Positions 16,291 through 33,290 are shown, counted from the stretch's first letter. The stretch is DNA of 64,000 nt from Mugil cephalus (GCF_022458985.1 NC_061773.1:998001-1062000); one strand, 5' to 3'. The notes: generated from the letters alone by a model not told the origin. A program made the numbers and translations.

Positions 16291-16805
16291 CTCGCAAACT
16301 GAAAGGACTCTGTTGCTCTCTCATTGTCTCCTGCTGCTATATAAAAGTGTGATCCAATCCATACACTTGTACTATTCAACCTACTTCTTCAACATGCTAT
16401 CTGTTAAAAACGAGACCAAACTACCACCACGCATAACCAGCTTCCAGAATGATAGGTCTCACCTTCCCAAACAGATCGCAACAGCAGGGCAATTACATGC
16501 ATCGCAACCACAGTAGAACAGGTCATCACACACCCACTAAACATCCACTTCATCCCACTCCCCTCAGGGCAAAGATACTGAGCACTGAGGTGCAGAATGA
16601 CTCACTCTGGAAAAAACATGATACCTGTTGCCATAGCTGCCCTTAACAAAAGGCCTTGCTAAATGGATAAATGGCTTGATACTGTTTTGTCTGTTTTAAC
16701 AATGTGTGTCCCTTGTGTTTTTTTGTTTGTGTGTTTGTTTTTTTACCATGTGACTTGCTGTCTGCTTTAATGTGTTGGAGTCGGTGGAATGGAGATGGGC
16801 AGTGA

Positions 16806-16852
16806 AAAAGAATTTCCCCATGGGGACAATAAAATCTAAGTATATCTGGCTG
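16806..16852 (+). mobile_element. LINE 3' tail fragment
   Basis: AATTTCCCCATGGGGACAAT followed by AAA is typical of fish CR1/Rex1-like LINE tails. The flanks to 18500 hold no recognisable gene, apart from T-rich simple sequence and small open frames without similarity. Confidence 0.45.
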
Positions 16853-18500
16853 TCTCGTGGAACGATGATCCAGTAACTTTTCCTGCTCTGCTCTCTGATC
16901 AAACCACACTTTTGATTCTCTCTGTTCAATGGTCTTCTCCTCAAGTAACAAACACTCAAAAAGGATTTGAACAACTGAAACAGGTGTAATTATCACAAAA
17001 GAATTAAAGTAATCGCAATGAATTTTGTGACGTTTATATATTGAGATTATGGCATTCTTGACTTGCATTTCTAATGTGCTCTCGTGTGAGATGGAGCTCT
17101 TCAAAGATCTTGGTAACCTCTTTCAGCAGTATAGGAAATCCATTTCAAGCCTGGTGTTTAAATACAGACTTGTCAGAGGTGTTGACAGATTTAATTGTTC
17201 AGTTTTGAGCATGTATCTAAGGGAATGATCTTTGATGACTGACAGGATTGCACATTGGGCTTTGCCTCTTGGTCTTTACCTCTTGGTGGTGCTGATCATA
17301 GAAGAACTTGAACTCATCAGCGGATGGTCTCATGTGCTGCAGAACCTTCTTTGCACTTAACTCTGTTCATGCACATGGCTTCTGGGTGCATACACACCTC
17401 TACCAGCCCTGCCATACATGAGCAATGAGCCACCGGTGTCACTTGCTCCCACACCATGATCCATAGACATGTTGCTTTTATGTCTAGGAATGATTGACCT
17501 GTTAAAATGCAGCAAATACAAAATAAATAATTGTTGTGTCTTATAAAAGTTAAACTCTCCTAGGTTAAGGAGGCTTACGCAGTGTAATGGTATGAAAGCA
17601 TGGTTGCACTGGGGACTGTGTGGTTTTTCTTTTCTTTTTTTTTTGGAGGTTTGAAGGTGTATGAGGGACATGTGCAGAGAGATAGTAATGACAATATTGT
17701 TGTTGTTGCTACTGAGAATTAATAAAGTTTTTCCTATGTTCCCAGATGTTGTTGTCTTGAATTATAAGAGTAATAATAGAGACATAGTTTCAGAAATGTA
17801 CATGAAGCACACATGTGTGAAGAGAACAGAAATCAATAACCTTTTAAAACAAAGAAACTGTGGTGAATTAACTTAGACCTACATCATTTTCTATCATTAT
17901 GTATTATTAGAAAACAGAATACATAAGAAAGTTTCAACTTTTTCACGAAATTTCTTTTTTCTCAAATTACAACTTTTTTTTCTCATGGGTGGTTCTCATG
18001 TAGTCATGTATTGTGGTGATTGAAAAGGCTTCTTTTTAGTGTTCATCTAGTCAAGGCGCTACAATTTTGTATCAGTACAGACAGGTAAGTGTCCAGAATA
18101 ACCAGGACAGGAGGCTGACCACTTGTAAAATATAACAGTAGGTGGACCTGAGACAACGCAGTAGCAATGGTACCAAAGTACAACACATTAGACCAAAACA
18201 CGAGCAGTCGCTGAATATAGGATAGGGTATATAGGGTCTTATCCACTAATTATCTTTCCCTTCCTGGTTTATTTAAATACAACTCGATGAATACAAGTGC
18301 TTCGTCAACTGCGGAAAGGGCGACAGTCTCTGCCTAAAAGAGCGGCAGTTATTGCCAGTAACGCACAGGGCGTCAGTGTCACTGGGAGGGATCCAAGTTG
18401 TCACAGGGCCACTAGGAAGATCCTGACAAGTAGTCACAGGGTGTCAGTGCGCACCACATCCAGTAGTTGTCTCTTGCTTGTATTACGGTAAGGACTGCGC
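16853..18500. other. Intergenic stretch without recognised features
   Basis: AT-rich sequence with scattered TTTG and TTG simple repeats. Open frames are under 110 codons and carry no family motifs. Near 18320-18450 there are imperfect repeats of TCACAGGG-like words, possibly the distal prkag1 promoter. Confidence 0.4.
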
Positions 18501-18624
18501 ACCCAATTCCTGTTGCTCATTATTATGTTGTAGCGGAAAAGCTGCGCAGTGACTTACGTGCAGGTGCTGTTCCTTGTTGTATTCCGACCCGGCGGCTACA
18601 GGAAGGCGGTTCGGCTAATGGAAT
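18501..18624 (+). promoter_or_regulatory. prkag1 proximal promoter and 5'UTR
   Basis: GC-richer stretch immediately upstream of the prkag1 start. The transcription start is not visible. The following intron 1 begins with a GCTAGC-rich segment including GCTAACGGTAGC (18729-18740), like the segments at the ikzf4 and rheb promoters. Confidence 0.4.
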
Positions 18625-22230
<3,606 letters not shown>

Positions 22231-22386
22231 CTAAGTCACTGAAATGTGGAAAGGCTACGTATTTTTAAGACGAGGCCAGAGCAAATGGAGAACGAACAGA
22301 TATTCCAGAGGGAAATTAAAACAGTGTACAGAAGTATTATCCATCTCCTGTAACATTCACAGATGAAGACTTCTCCCTTTCTGCAA

Positions 22387-22392
22387 AATAAA
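22387..22392 (+). terminator. Candidate prkag1 polyadenylation signal
   Basis: AATAAA about 160 bases after the prkag1 stop, giving a short 3'UTR. Nothing else is recognised until the repeat starting at about 22798. Confidence 0.6.
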
Positions 22393-22797
22393 AATATGAT
22401 GTTTTAGCAATACAACATATACTTGTAGTAGCACAGAGCTTCTTGAAAATTGAACCAATTTCTGAATCACCATACAGCCAAAAAACCTTTGAGAAGGAGG
22501 TGTAGTCACTCAAGGAAACTCAGCACTTTACTCACCTCAGTAGCTGATCTTCATAGACAGGGTCAGTTCTTTGTGACTGATTACAAAAAATTTCCCAATA
22601 ATAACCAATTACCTTGTGAAGGAGAACTGATATCCCTGTATGGTCATTTGTTTGAAGTATTTCATTTCTGTTAAAAGGATGAAATCTACAAGCACATAGG
22701 GCCTGCCTCAAGGTAATATTAAACTGGCTTTGGCTGATTTGTGTTTTTATTCTAACAGATCACACATTTCTTGAGCATTTTTATGCGTATGAATACT

Positions 22798-23256
22798 CGG
22801 GTCAGGCATAACATTATGACCACCTTCCTAATATTGTGTAGGTCCCTTGTGCCTCCAGAACAGTTGTGACTCCTCAGGGAATGGACATGGGTCTTCTGAA
22901 GGTGTCCTGTGGTGTCTGGTAACAGAATGTTGTTAGTGGGGGTCTTTGGGTCCTATAGGTTGAGGGGAGGGGCCTCTGTGGATCAACCCACAGATACTTG
23001 ATCAGTTTGGGATCTAGTGAATTTGGAGGCCAGGTCAACACCTTGTGCTGTTCTTCATGTTTTTTTTTTTTTTTTTGACTGTTCCTAAAGTGTTTTGTGT
23101 ATGTGTCTCTGTGTCAGGCTGCATCCTGCTGGGGATGACTGCTACATGTCTATGTAACATCCAATGAATGCCAGGTCCAAAAGTTTTCCAGTAGAACATT
23201 GAATGGTCGATGTTATTCTCCTGTCAGTGGTCATAATGATATGCCTGATTGGTTTA
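22798..23256 (+). mobile_element. Miniature inverted-repeat element, family A (long copy)
   Basis: It begins GTCAGGCATAACATTATGAC and ends with the inverse, GTCATAATGATATGCCTGAT. The interior has no intact gene, but words such as GGATCTAGTGAATTTGGAGG recall the transposase region of a Tc1-like parent. Related partial copies lie at 28565-28846, 40719-40797, 49986-50104, 50805-51159, 54716-54972, 58420-58480, 62213-62312 and 62570-62770. Confidence 0.75.
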
Positions 23257-23326
23257 AGTAGTATGTTATCCAGTTTAAAGGATCATGTTATGCCTAAGTC
23301 TGGTGGAATATTAAACCATTAATATA

Positions 23327-24924
<1,598 letters not shown>

Positions 24925-24926
24925 TA

Positions 24927-26479
24927 TTTTTGACTTTTTACCTACTTTTCTAATTTGCAAAGGCAATATTTATGTCTTTGTGTGCGTCGTACCAATTGCA
25001 AATGCTTGTAAGAGCCGCATAAACCCTGTGTGTTTAACGCATGGAATTATTTAGCTGAATTTAAAATCCAAACACTATATTTTTAATACCTTGGAGATTG
25101 TCAGATTGTCAAAAGTCTGTGTTTCATCACAACTGTAACAGATGTTAAAAAGCTCTTGTCCTGGCCTAAATTTGAAAGTTTAAACTTCTAGACATGTTTC
25201 TTCAAAACCAGCTACGATAAGTTTGTGCAGTAAACATAGTGCAAAGAATTCAAGGGTTGAGAGTTTGATCTGTATTATAGCCTGAGAGCAAATTTAAAAG
25301 AGCTCTTCAAATTCCCATGGCAACCTCATCTGTGAAGTCTATAACTGCAAAGATTAACCTGCTGTTGGAGACGGCCATTAACCGTGTTGTATTCTCTTTA
25401 AATGTACAGCTTTGGATATTTATGGGCTTTAAGTTTGGGTATTTTTGTGTTGTCACGTATTCTAAAAATGGATTGTTTATTTGATCTGAGATATTTTTTC
25501 TGCACGTTTTGTTGTCTACACTCTTGGTTTTGGCATTAGTAGTGGTTATTGCTACAGTGCTGCAAAATCTTACTGTTTTCAGAAAAATGGTCCGTCACTT
25601 GAAAGAAATGGTCAACAGTTAATCTGTTATTGATTATCAAATTTATTCGTCATTGCTGTATTTCGTTGACATCAGTTAAAGTCTGATATTGTAGCTTTGA
25701 GTTTTTCTGTGTTTAGGGGGCTTTCCTAAAATCACTTAATACCAGCATTTTCTTGTCATTTTCTAAAGAGAAGCGAGCAAACATGTCACGCTTACTGTTT
25801 TGTCATATGAAATTGAGCGTATACAAAAGTATGTCATGGCACAGTTTTTTGTACTAATCTGTATTGAGATGATAATTTAAAAGTCGAGCAATAAATATTC
25901 TTCAAAAGTGTTTAAAAGAGCATTAATTATTTAAAGGCTTGATAACTTATCGATTTATCGGGGTAGAGAGGTGTGGGTGGGGTAGATATAGACTGATTTA
26001 ATTTATATTGGAATTTACTGATGTCCTAAAGTTTTTTTTTTACACATTTGTTTATAACTGGACAGAAACCTGGGAACTTCACATCCTGGATATTATACTC
26101 AAAGCCTTCTATTATTCATCTTCAGTCCACAACTGCATCAAACCCCAATTATCCATTCGTCTTACACGGATTAAAAAAAAAAAAAAAAACTCTTACAGTG
26201 AAAAGATGGCTGCTGCTCACTAGCACAATTTGTGTAAACACTGGCATTTTCGCTAGCATGATCTTAAATAAACACCTGGAGGCCACAGCCATGGTAATTC
26301 AGAAAACAGTTGGGTTTTTACTGCTGTGAGGTCAGTAGTAGTGCACTTGTGGCCTCTTAGGCTTTCACAATCTCAAATATGAAATATTGGAAGACAAATT
26401 TTACAAAAGTATTACAAGAAAAACTAACAAAACTAAATTACTGACAGTTTCAATATGTCAGGTTTCAACATCAGCGTCA
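24927..26479. other. Intergenic stretch without recognised features
   Basis: AT-rich with no conserved frame, only a poly-A run near 26170-26190. I see no gene or defined repeat here. Confidence 0.4.
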
Positions 26480-26760
26480 AAGTCTACAAATAACAGAGAA
26501 TTTGTTCAAAACTGAACAAAAAAGTAAATACACAATCACATCATCAAGTTAATAATCAGTACTCCTGCCATTAGCAGCAGTACAGCTCTAATCCTGGCTG
26601 GCATGTTCCCCACAAGCCTTTCACACTGTTGAGGGCTAATCTTGTCCCATTCTTCTTGAATTACTAATTTTAATTCTTCTACATTCTTTGGTTTGCGCTT
26701 TGAAACAGACCTTTTGATAATCCACCACAGATCTTCAGTGTGGCACAGCCTTCGTTAGTG
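26480..26760 (-). mobile_element. Tc1-like transposase C-terminal fragment
   Basis: Minus-strand frame fragments include KRKPKNVEELKLVIQEEWDK and LVGNMPARIRAVL, typical of the C-terminal end of fish Tc1-like transposases. There is no catalytic core and no terminal repeats. A GT/GC alternating tract follows at 26951-26982. Confidence 0.55.
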
Positions 26761-27715
26761 GATCACTGGTACAAAAAATACTCAAAATCTCTTATGTAGT
26801 TTTATGGAACCAATCAATTTTAGGATTTGTTTAGTATTTTGTCTGGGACTGTACTAAAAGAAATAGCACTTGAAGACCTAAGAGTGAATCTTAATGCAAT
26901 ACTCAACAAATGCATGGGGTTTTTCCACCACTGCACGGATCATTAAACCTGTGTGTGTGTGTGCGCGCGCATGTGCACGCGCAGACAGTGAGGTCTGACA
27001 GAAACTAAAGGAAACAAACCATATTTAATATGCATATAAAGGAGAAGGAAACATCAAATACAGCTCTACAGTTAAACAAGGTTATAAGAGAAGCTCAGTG
27101 TGAGCAGGGCGAACAGAACGTTAACCAACCAACTAAACCAACTCCCATTCAACAGTGTAAAAGATACTCAGTTTGTTCAATATGTACAAGTATCTCCTTA
27201 AAATATGCAATACAGCAGTAGAGACAATAAGCATTGATAAACAACATTGGAAACCATGCCATGTAAAAGAAAATAATAAAATCATATTATCATTCATATT
27301 TAAAGGAAGAGTCTAAGAGATGAAGGTTTATCTGAATGTATATTAGTGTATGAAGCATGGAACAGTGTTTAACAGCTTATTTAATGGTTATGTAACATAG
27401 ACATGATACACATACCATGCTGCTGTATGCTTGTTGTATCACTATGCGCGCTATCCTGTCAGAGTCACCTGCTTGCTCTACAGCAAACCCTTTATCCTAG
27501 TTAAAAATAAATAAATAAAAATTATAAAATATTTCAAAATGTGCTTGTAAGATTGGTTAAGTATAAAGAAGACCTGAGGATTAAAACAGCTTATGGGAAA
27601 GCCTTCAGGTGGGTTCATGTCTGGCAAGCTGCCATAATATGCTGCAGCGGCCACTGCATTAACACAGAAAGCGTCAACTGCTTTATATATGTTAACATTG
27701 TAATAAGCAAGACAA

Positions 27716-27902
27716 AGGGAACGGAAAAGGGAAATGTATAAGAAGGAGGAAGAGAGAAAAGAGGATGAAAACAAGTAGATAGGGAAGGAGGAAAAGAAGA
27801 AGAAGTAGGGGGAGGAGGATGTAAAAGAAAAAGAAGGAAGAAGCAGAGATGAAAAAAGGAAAAGAAGAAATCAAAGGAAGAGAAAGAAGAAGAAAAAAAG
27901 AC
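27716..27902 (+). repeat. Purine-rich GA/AAG tract, about 190 bases
   Basis: Almost pure A and G on the plus strand, with GAAG/GGAA/AAGAAG words and few pyrimidine interruptions. Such mirror-prone tracts can form triplexes. The long pyrimidine frame on the other strand is compositional, not a gene. Confidence 0.8.
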
Positions 27903-28136
27903 ATAAACTGTACTTTTTCACCAAATAGTTACCTACTCCTAACTTGTCCACTAAGAGTTGCTTACATTACACAAACCTGAGAAACCAAAACTTAACAGTA
28001 GATGGCAGCAATCAGCTACAATTACACTTCAATATTCTTAAGAAATTGATATATGTAATATACTTGCTCTTCCTTGCACTAAAACAAAGGTTATTTGTAG
28101 GTTATAATGCTATCACTGTTTCTATCACTTGAACAA

Positions 28137-28450
28137 CTAAAACTGTCTTGTGTTGAAAGTTTCATCCAGAAACTCTGGAGCCATGTACCTGGGAGACATA
28201 AAAACAACTCACAATTGAATTTTCTAGGGAAGCCGTCAAAGATATCCATGAGAAGACTTTATTCAAGTTTATTTAATTTTTAGCGTTGTCAAATACCTCC
28301 TACCTCCCACTCGCTGATTCGGAGCAATGTCGATTTTGTCTGTAGAGTCATGGTGTACAGCCAAACCTAGGTCAGCAATGACACAGGTGTGGTTCTTGTT
28401 CACAGGGATATTCTTGGACTTAAGGTCTCTGTGGGCAATGCCGGGCTTTC
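28137..28450 (-). pseudogene. Relic of an activin/TGF-beta type I receptor kinase (ACVR1B/TGFBR1-like), two exons
   Basis: Exon A (28297-28450, 154 bases) has a good acceptor and a possible donor. It encodes the catalytic loop and activation segment: [33 protein letters not shown] and [10 protein letters not shown]. Exon B starts after an acceptor at 28188 and continues in phase with YMAPEFLDET, then loses similarity and stops at 28137-28139. Phase and intron position match type I receptor genes, so this is not a processed copy. The conserved GTKR before YMAPE has become GGRR, and the other exons are missing nearby, replaced by repeats. ACVR1B and ACVRL1 neighbour ANKRD33 in human, so it is probably the remains of an in-place gene. 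A badly diverged living gene cannot be fully excluded. Confidence 0.75.
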
Positions 28451-28564
28451 CTATTAGGACAAGAACATGACATTTGGAAGAACTGAATGTTAATGTTTTC
28501 TGTTCCTCTAATAAATGTGGTCTGAAATTTTTGGCTGGAACAGAAAAAACATATATGCACAGAT

Positions 28565-28846
28565 ACACCAATCATGCATAGCATTATGACTACCTTCCTA
28601 ATATTGTGTAGACCTTCTATGTGCCCCCAAACCTGTGGTGTCTGGCGAAAGAATGTTGAGATACGTGATCAGTTTGGGATCTAGTGAATTCGGAGGTCAG
28701 GTCAACACCTTGTGCTGTTTTTCATGTTTTCTGAGTTATTGCAAAAGCATTTTGTGTGTGTGTCCGTGTGCTGGGGATGGCTGCTCCCATCAAGGAGTGT
28801 CATTGCTATAGGGTGTCTGGTCTGGTCTAGGTGTGTCTAAGTAATA
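28565..28846 (+). mobile_element. Family A miniature element, partial copy
   Basis: Starts ACACCAATCATGCATAGCAT and contains the shared words CCTTCCTAATATTGTGTAGA and GATCAGTTTGGGATCTAGTG. It is cut off at 28846, where another element's end begins. Confidence 0.65.
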
Positions 28847-28955
28847 CCCCTTTCACATCGAAAATCCCAGGTCGACATGGGATTTTCTGACCTTCAACTG
28901 TGAGAGCTGCGTACCTGTTTTGTTCGTCCCTCTCACACGTCATCGTGCCAACAAG
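28847..28955 (+). mobile_element. Solo end of the foldback element family
   Basis: CCCCTTTCACATCGAAAATC followed by GTGAGAGCTGCGTACCTGTT closely resembles the left arm of the element at 31882-32937. No matching right end was seen. Confidence 0.55.
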
Positions 28956-29049
28956 ATCATCGTTACACATTTAGGTACATCAGCGTAATTGTGTAAATTA
29001 CTTTAATATTTCTCTTATAGTGGTAACTTGTTATGGAAAATATTTGACT

Positions 29050-29500
29050 GCCCTCCACATCCATCCACAATGGAGGATCCCCAGACCACAAAACCGTGAG
29101 CATGCATTAGGGGTGCCCTCCTCCTGCTCACCCCAGGGTTGATTTTTGGCCATGAGCGGTCTACCCAGCTGACCTCCCTCTCCCACACGTGGGGTGACAC
29201 TGGAGTCTTGCCTGGGGTTTCCTGTGGCTCTGGGACTTGCTCACTGTCCTGGGGTCGAGGTGTATCGGTGGCCGACCCTTCCTGGGTCTCCCTGTGGGCC
29301 GTGGCGGTCTGGGTTGGCGGGTTCCCTGGAGTCCACCACACTGGAGTTGGGGTTGCTCGCTTGGTCAGTCTGGGGGTGATTCCCGTCGCTCGCCATGTGC
29401 GCTGGGGTGTGGCGTGCCCCGTGGCTATGGTGGTTCTCTAGTCTTGGTACCCATGCGCCCCACACTTGGGTGGTGGTTCTTTGAGGCTGGGACTCCTGAC
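29050..29500. other. GC-rich island of unknown nature
   Basis: Strikingly more GC-rich than its surroundings, rich in TGGG/GGTC words on the plus strand and open in several frames because of composition. No domain is recognised. It may be part of a dispersed fish element or an old CpG island. Confidence 0.35.
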
Positions 29501-29681
29501 CTGACTTTGGACACTGGAAATGGTCTCACTCATATTTAGGGAATGCCCACATGCATATGTGTTGTCACCTGCTGTGTTGGGCCACATCAAGAAGAATTGA
29601 TGAGTCCACTTCCACATCTTTGCTGTACTTCCCTCTACTCACTGAGTTATAGCACTGCCATCCCTGTCACACAAGGTCACT

Positions 29682-30330
29682 ACGCTCTGTGGAAGGTTGT
29701 AGTTTGGACCTCATGGCAACCTGTGCAGGGATTTATGCAGTACTGCCATCCCTGTCCACTCCCTCACCACCTCATGCATCAACTACTCTCATCACCTCAT
29801 GCATCAACTACTGTAACTATGTTCTTTTTGGTTTACCGTCTCCACAAACTTCAACTGGTCCAAAACGCTGCAGCACATATCATCACCCAAACTCCCTCCA
29901 TAGCCACATTACTCCAGTTCTTCGGCAGCTCCGCTGGCTTCCAGTAAAATCCAGCATTGGATACAAGATCCTGCTACTTACCGTCAGGGCACCACCTGCC
30001 ACCACCATGGTTTCAGAGCATTCAATCACTCAGCTCCACATCTTTGGAACATTTTCCCACCTGACATTCAAAATATACACTCACTAACATGCTTCAAATC
30101 CAGACGTAAAACACATCTTTTTTAAAACAGTACATTAAGTACAGCTATGTACTTAAATCTGCTTTTATAATACTGCATTGTATGTTTTTTTTTCTTATAG
30201 TGTTTATGTATTGCCTATATGGTCCTGTGGAAGGTTAGACTTTACGCCTAATGTACACCCAATATGGCACTGCAGAAGGCTCTAGTTTGGGCCTCATGGC
30301 AATCTGTGCAGGTAATTATTCAGAATGCTC
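29682..30330 (+). repeat. Pair of diverged direct repeats around the L2-like piece
   Basis: A segment of about 60 bases at 29682-29745 (with GTTTGGACCTCATGGCAACC) recurs at 30270-30330 (with GTTTGGGCCTCATGGCAATC). The intervening sequence is mostly LINE-derived. Confidence 0.55.
29750..30140 (+). mobile_element. L2-like LINE, degraded 3' coding end
   Basis: The characteristic C-terminal words of fish L2-type ORFs appear in two frames: KLQLVQNAAAHIITQTPS (about 29845-29900), then HITPVLRQLRWLPVK and GYKILLLT (about 29910-29990), and FKIYTH near the end. Frameshifts and deletions are obvious. Confidence 0.75.
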
Positions 30331-30999
30331 TTCAAAAGTTTCCACAGGGACTTTGGGAGCTCTGAGATATGACGGTGACGTCAGAAACATGAAGGGCAAA
30401 TTTTTATCACCTCAATGACCCTGAAATTACCCAATTCTTTAGAGATGACCCAGAAAAATTACACAAAAGATGCAACCCAGCTTTTGGGTATAAATCCAAC
30501 ATTTTTTTAGGGTGTACTGCACCAAATGTGCAGATGCATATAATAGGCTACAGTTTTCACTCCCTAACCAAAGCTAGTAATACTCATAAGAATATGAAGA
30601 ATGTGATGCCTCTTATGGAAGCACCATTTATTTTGGGAATTGTACACTGCCTCCTACGGATAGTGCTGGTCTAGGTTTGCACTGTAAATATCAAGCTCTA
30701 TTTGACATAGAGGCCGCTATTTACAGTGCAAAAATATAATAGGATTTAATTAACATGAAATCCACCTCGGGACAACAGACAGCCAATTTACCAAAATCAG
30801 TCTCATAAAGGTGGGTATGCTAACTATTAACACAGAACCCCGTTTAATAATTAACTTAATAATCACAAACAATAGTACCCTAATAGTAGCAAATAATAGT
30901 AATAATAGCAAACCTAAAGCATTTAAGAGTTCTACAGCGTAGAATGGAACTCATCATTTCATGATTTCAAGAGTAAATGTGTTCACATTTACTCATCTC

Positions 31000-31215
31000 A
31001 TCTTCCATACTGCTTAATCCTCACTAGGGTTGCAGGGGTTGCTGTAGCCTATCCCAGCTGTCATTGGGCTAGAGGCATGGTACACCCTGGACAGGTTGCC
31101 AGCCTATCACCATGCCAACACATAGACAAACAACCTCTCACACTCACATGCACAACTAGGGTCAATTTAGGGTCACCAGTTAGCCTAACAAGCATGTCTT
31201 TGGAGGTGGGAAGAA
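31000..31215 (+). repeat. Dispersed short repeat common in fish genomes
   Basis: The words TAGCCTATCCCAGCTGTCAT, GGTACACCCTGGACAGG and AGGGTCACCAGTTAGCCTAA form the familiar fish repeat usually read as CCTATCCCAGCTG-GGGTACACCCTGGAC. A shorter relative lies at 46835-46905. Confidence 0.7.
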
Positions 31216-31881
31216 ACCACAGATCCGCTAATCTTAATCATAAGCAGTGTGATACAACACATTTCTTACCAGAGGGTATTTTGAGGTCAGTGCTTTTGCA
31301 GTAGTCCGTGAAGCAGCAGTGGGTGTTTAAAAATCCTTCGGCACTCTTGCAGTAAAATGGCTGTCCAAGGGGCACAAGACGGCCTTGTGTGCTGCTCTTG
31401 GCCGTTGTGGAAAAAAGTGGAAGCCATGCAGGCCCCATCGGTCTAACACTGGGAGCCAGCCTTCTGACAAGGAGCAGTGGTGTCTGCACAGAGCTGCAGA
31501 CATGAAGGGTTCGAATAGGCAAAACTTGTCAAATATAATAGCTTGTATGAAGTGGAATAATAAACTGCAAGCACTGCAAAACTCTTGACCACCATTATCA
31601 GGTGCAGTAATAATCATTTGACACTGTATCCCAAAACCTAGTAACATGTGGATTTAAAGCATGTTTTTGAAAGGTAAAAACGCGCGCGCGCACGCACAGG
31701 TCTTGCTCATACTGTGTTGTCTGGAGCTTTTGTTGCTGCATTTGGCGCGATCCAGTGACACCGTATTTGATGACAGCGATGCGACTCAACCCGTGTCAAC
31801 AACTAGGCAATCGGCCCGGGATTTTATCAGCTCGGCTCACTAGTAAGAAATTGTTTATCTAACGAAATCCTAGTACTCATA

Positions 31882-32937
31882 CCGCTTTCACATCGAAAAT
31901 GCGGACATTTTCAGACCCGTGTCGACGTGCCTTTGGTGCACTTTCACATCGGCAAAAGGGCCGGGTCAGAGCTCCTGCTGTGAGAGTTGCTTGCCTGTTT
32001 TTCCCCCTTTACACACCATCGCGTACATTGCAGATAACTCTTTCAAAAGGCTGCTGATCTTACAATGAATCACTGGGTCCTGCACAGAGCCCGATATCTG
32101 TCGCTAAACTTCCTCTTTTCCACGGATGCAGAGCGCTGCCATGATCGTTAAAAAAAGTGTGTGAGATCGCTATGCAAACTGTATATAAACGCAGTCCTAG
32201 GACAAGAACCAAGCTGAAGAAATGTCTCTCCTGGCCAGTGAGTGTGATAAATGGGGACAAATCTACCCACTTCTAAGCCACTTGGCAACAGTGGGTGGTC
32301 ATTCCAGTATCCAGTGTCAACTGCAAGAGAGCCTTTTCCACGATGAACAGGGTAAGGGCAAAGTGCATGACTAGCGTTGCTTAGAGGTGTGCCAAATATT
32401 TAACCCATTGCACTTACAGGAAACTGCATACTTTTCTTAAGGAGAGTACAAAGTGTGTGTTCCAAAAGCACCGCCTAGTTTCATTCCTTTTAACGTAGAA
32501 ACATTGTAGTTTTGGTCTACTTACATAAAGACTGATCTCCGAAGGGCAGACATTTTTGTTCATTTTTTTCAATCAAACAAATCAAATGTGTTGTTGCACA
32601 GTTGTTAATGCGCATAGGTGAACGGTGACTGTGTTTATATACATCTCCCACGCTTTTTTAACGATTATGACAGCACTCTGCATCCAAGAAAAGGGGGGAT
32701 TTGGTGGCAGATTTACTCTAATATTAGCAGTCTTTTGAAAGAGCAGGGGTTTGACTGGTCCATTCTTCAGGTCAACAACAAACTTCAATGTTATCTCCAA
32801 TGTACGCGATGGCGTATGAATGAGGAAAAAACAGGCATGCAGCTCTCACAGCGAGAGGTTTGACCCAGGACTTTTGCCGATGTGAAAGCACCAGTGGCAA
32901 GTCAACCTGGTTCGACCTGGGTTTGATGTGAAAGAGG
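31882..32937. mobile_element. Foldback element with long inverted arms
   Basis: The left end CCGCTTTCACATCGAAAA is mirrored by the right end, whose reverse reads CCTCTTTCACATCAAACC. Similarity continues inward over more than 300 bases: left CCATCGCGTACATTG, GATGCAGAGCGCTGCC and GTATATAAACGCAGTC all have inverted partners near 32810, 32680 and 32630. The arms are roughly 31882-32250 and 32610-32937, around a 350-base spacer that holds a hAT-like protein relic. Arm divergence shows it is old. Confidence 0.7.
32296..32364 (+). pseudogene. hAT transposase C-terminal dimerisation fragment
   Basis: The frame reads VVIPVSSVNCKRAFSTMNRV, the conserved word of hAT-family C-terminal (hATC) regions. 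It is followed by a stop after about 12 more codons. It lies in the spacer of the foldback element. Confidence 0.6.
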
Positions 32938-33125
32938 TACAGTATATATCTACCAGTTGTGGTCTGAAGTGCAATAAATATTGAAAGTTCTGTGTAAGTA
33001 CTGTCTATGCAGTTGCACTCTATGCAACTGGCTTATGAAACCTACTAAGACAAAAATCCAGATTCTTAAACATATTTAAACTTAAAAAAAGAAGAGTAAG
33101 GCAATAGTTACTTTCCCTGGTAACC

Positions 33126-33290
33126 AGAGGTGGGTAGTAACGAGTTACATTTAGTCCGTTACATTTACTTGAATATGTTTTTGAAAAAAAAAATGCGCTT
33201 CTAGGAGTAGTTTTAAATGTAATTTTTACATTTACTTGAGTAGATTTGTGAAAAAGAAACTGTACTCTTACTCCGCTACATTAGGTTACA
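33126..33290 (+). mobile_element. hAT-like miniature element fragment
   Basis: It begins CAGAGGTGGGTAGTAACGAG and contains repeated TTACATTTACTTGA words, as in a widespread fish non-autonomous hAT family. The right end is not defined. Confidence 0.55.

Noticed and set aside
16643-17104. A 153-codon minus-strand frame
   Set aside because: It overlaps a LINE tail and T-rich simple sequence; no similarity or conserved motif recognised.
27692-27904. Leu/Phe/Ser-rich minus-strand frame resembling a membrane peptide
   Set aside because: It is the complement of the purine-rich tract.
29015-29539. Several overlapping frames of about 100 codons on both strands
   Set aside because: GC-rich composition leaves few stops; no conserved words and no splice logic.
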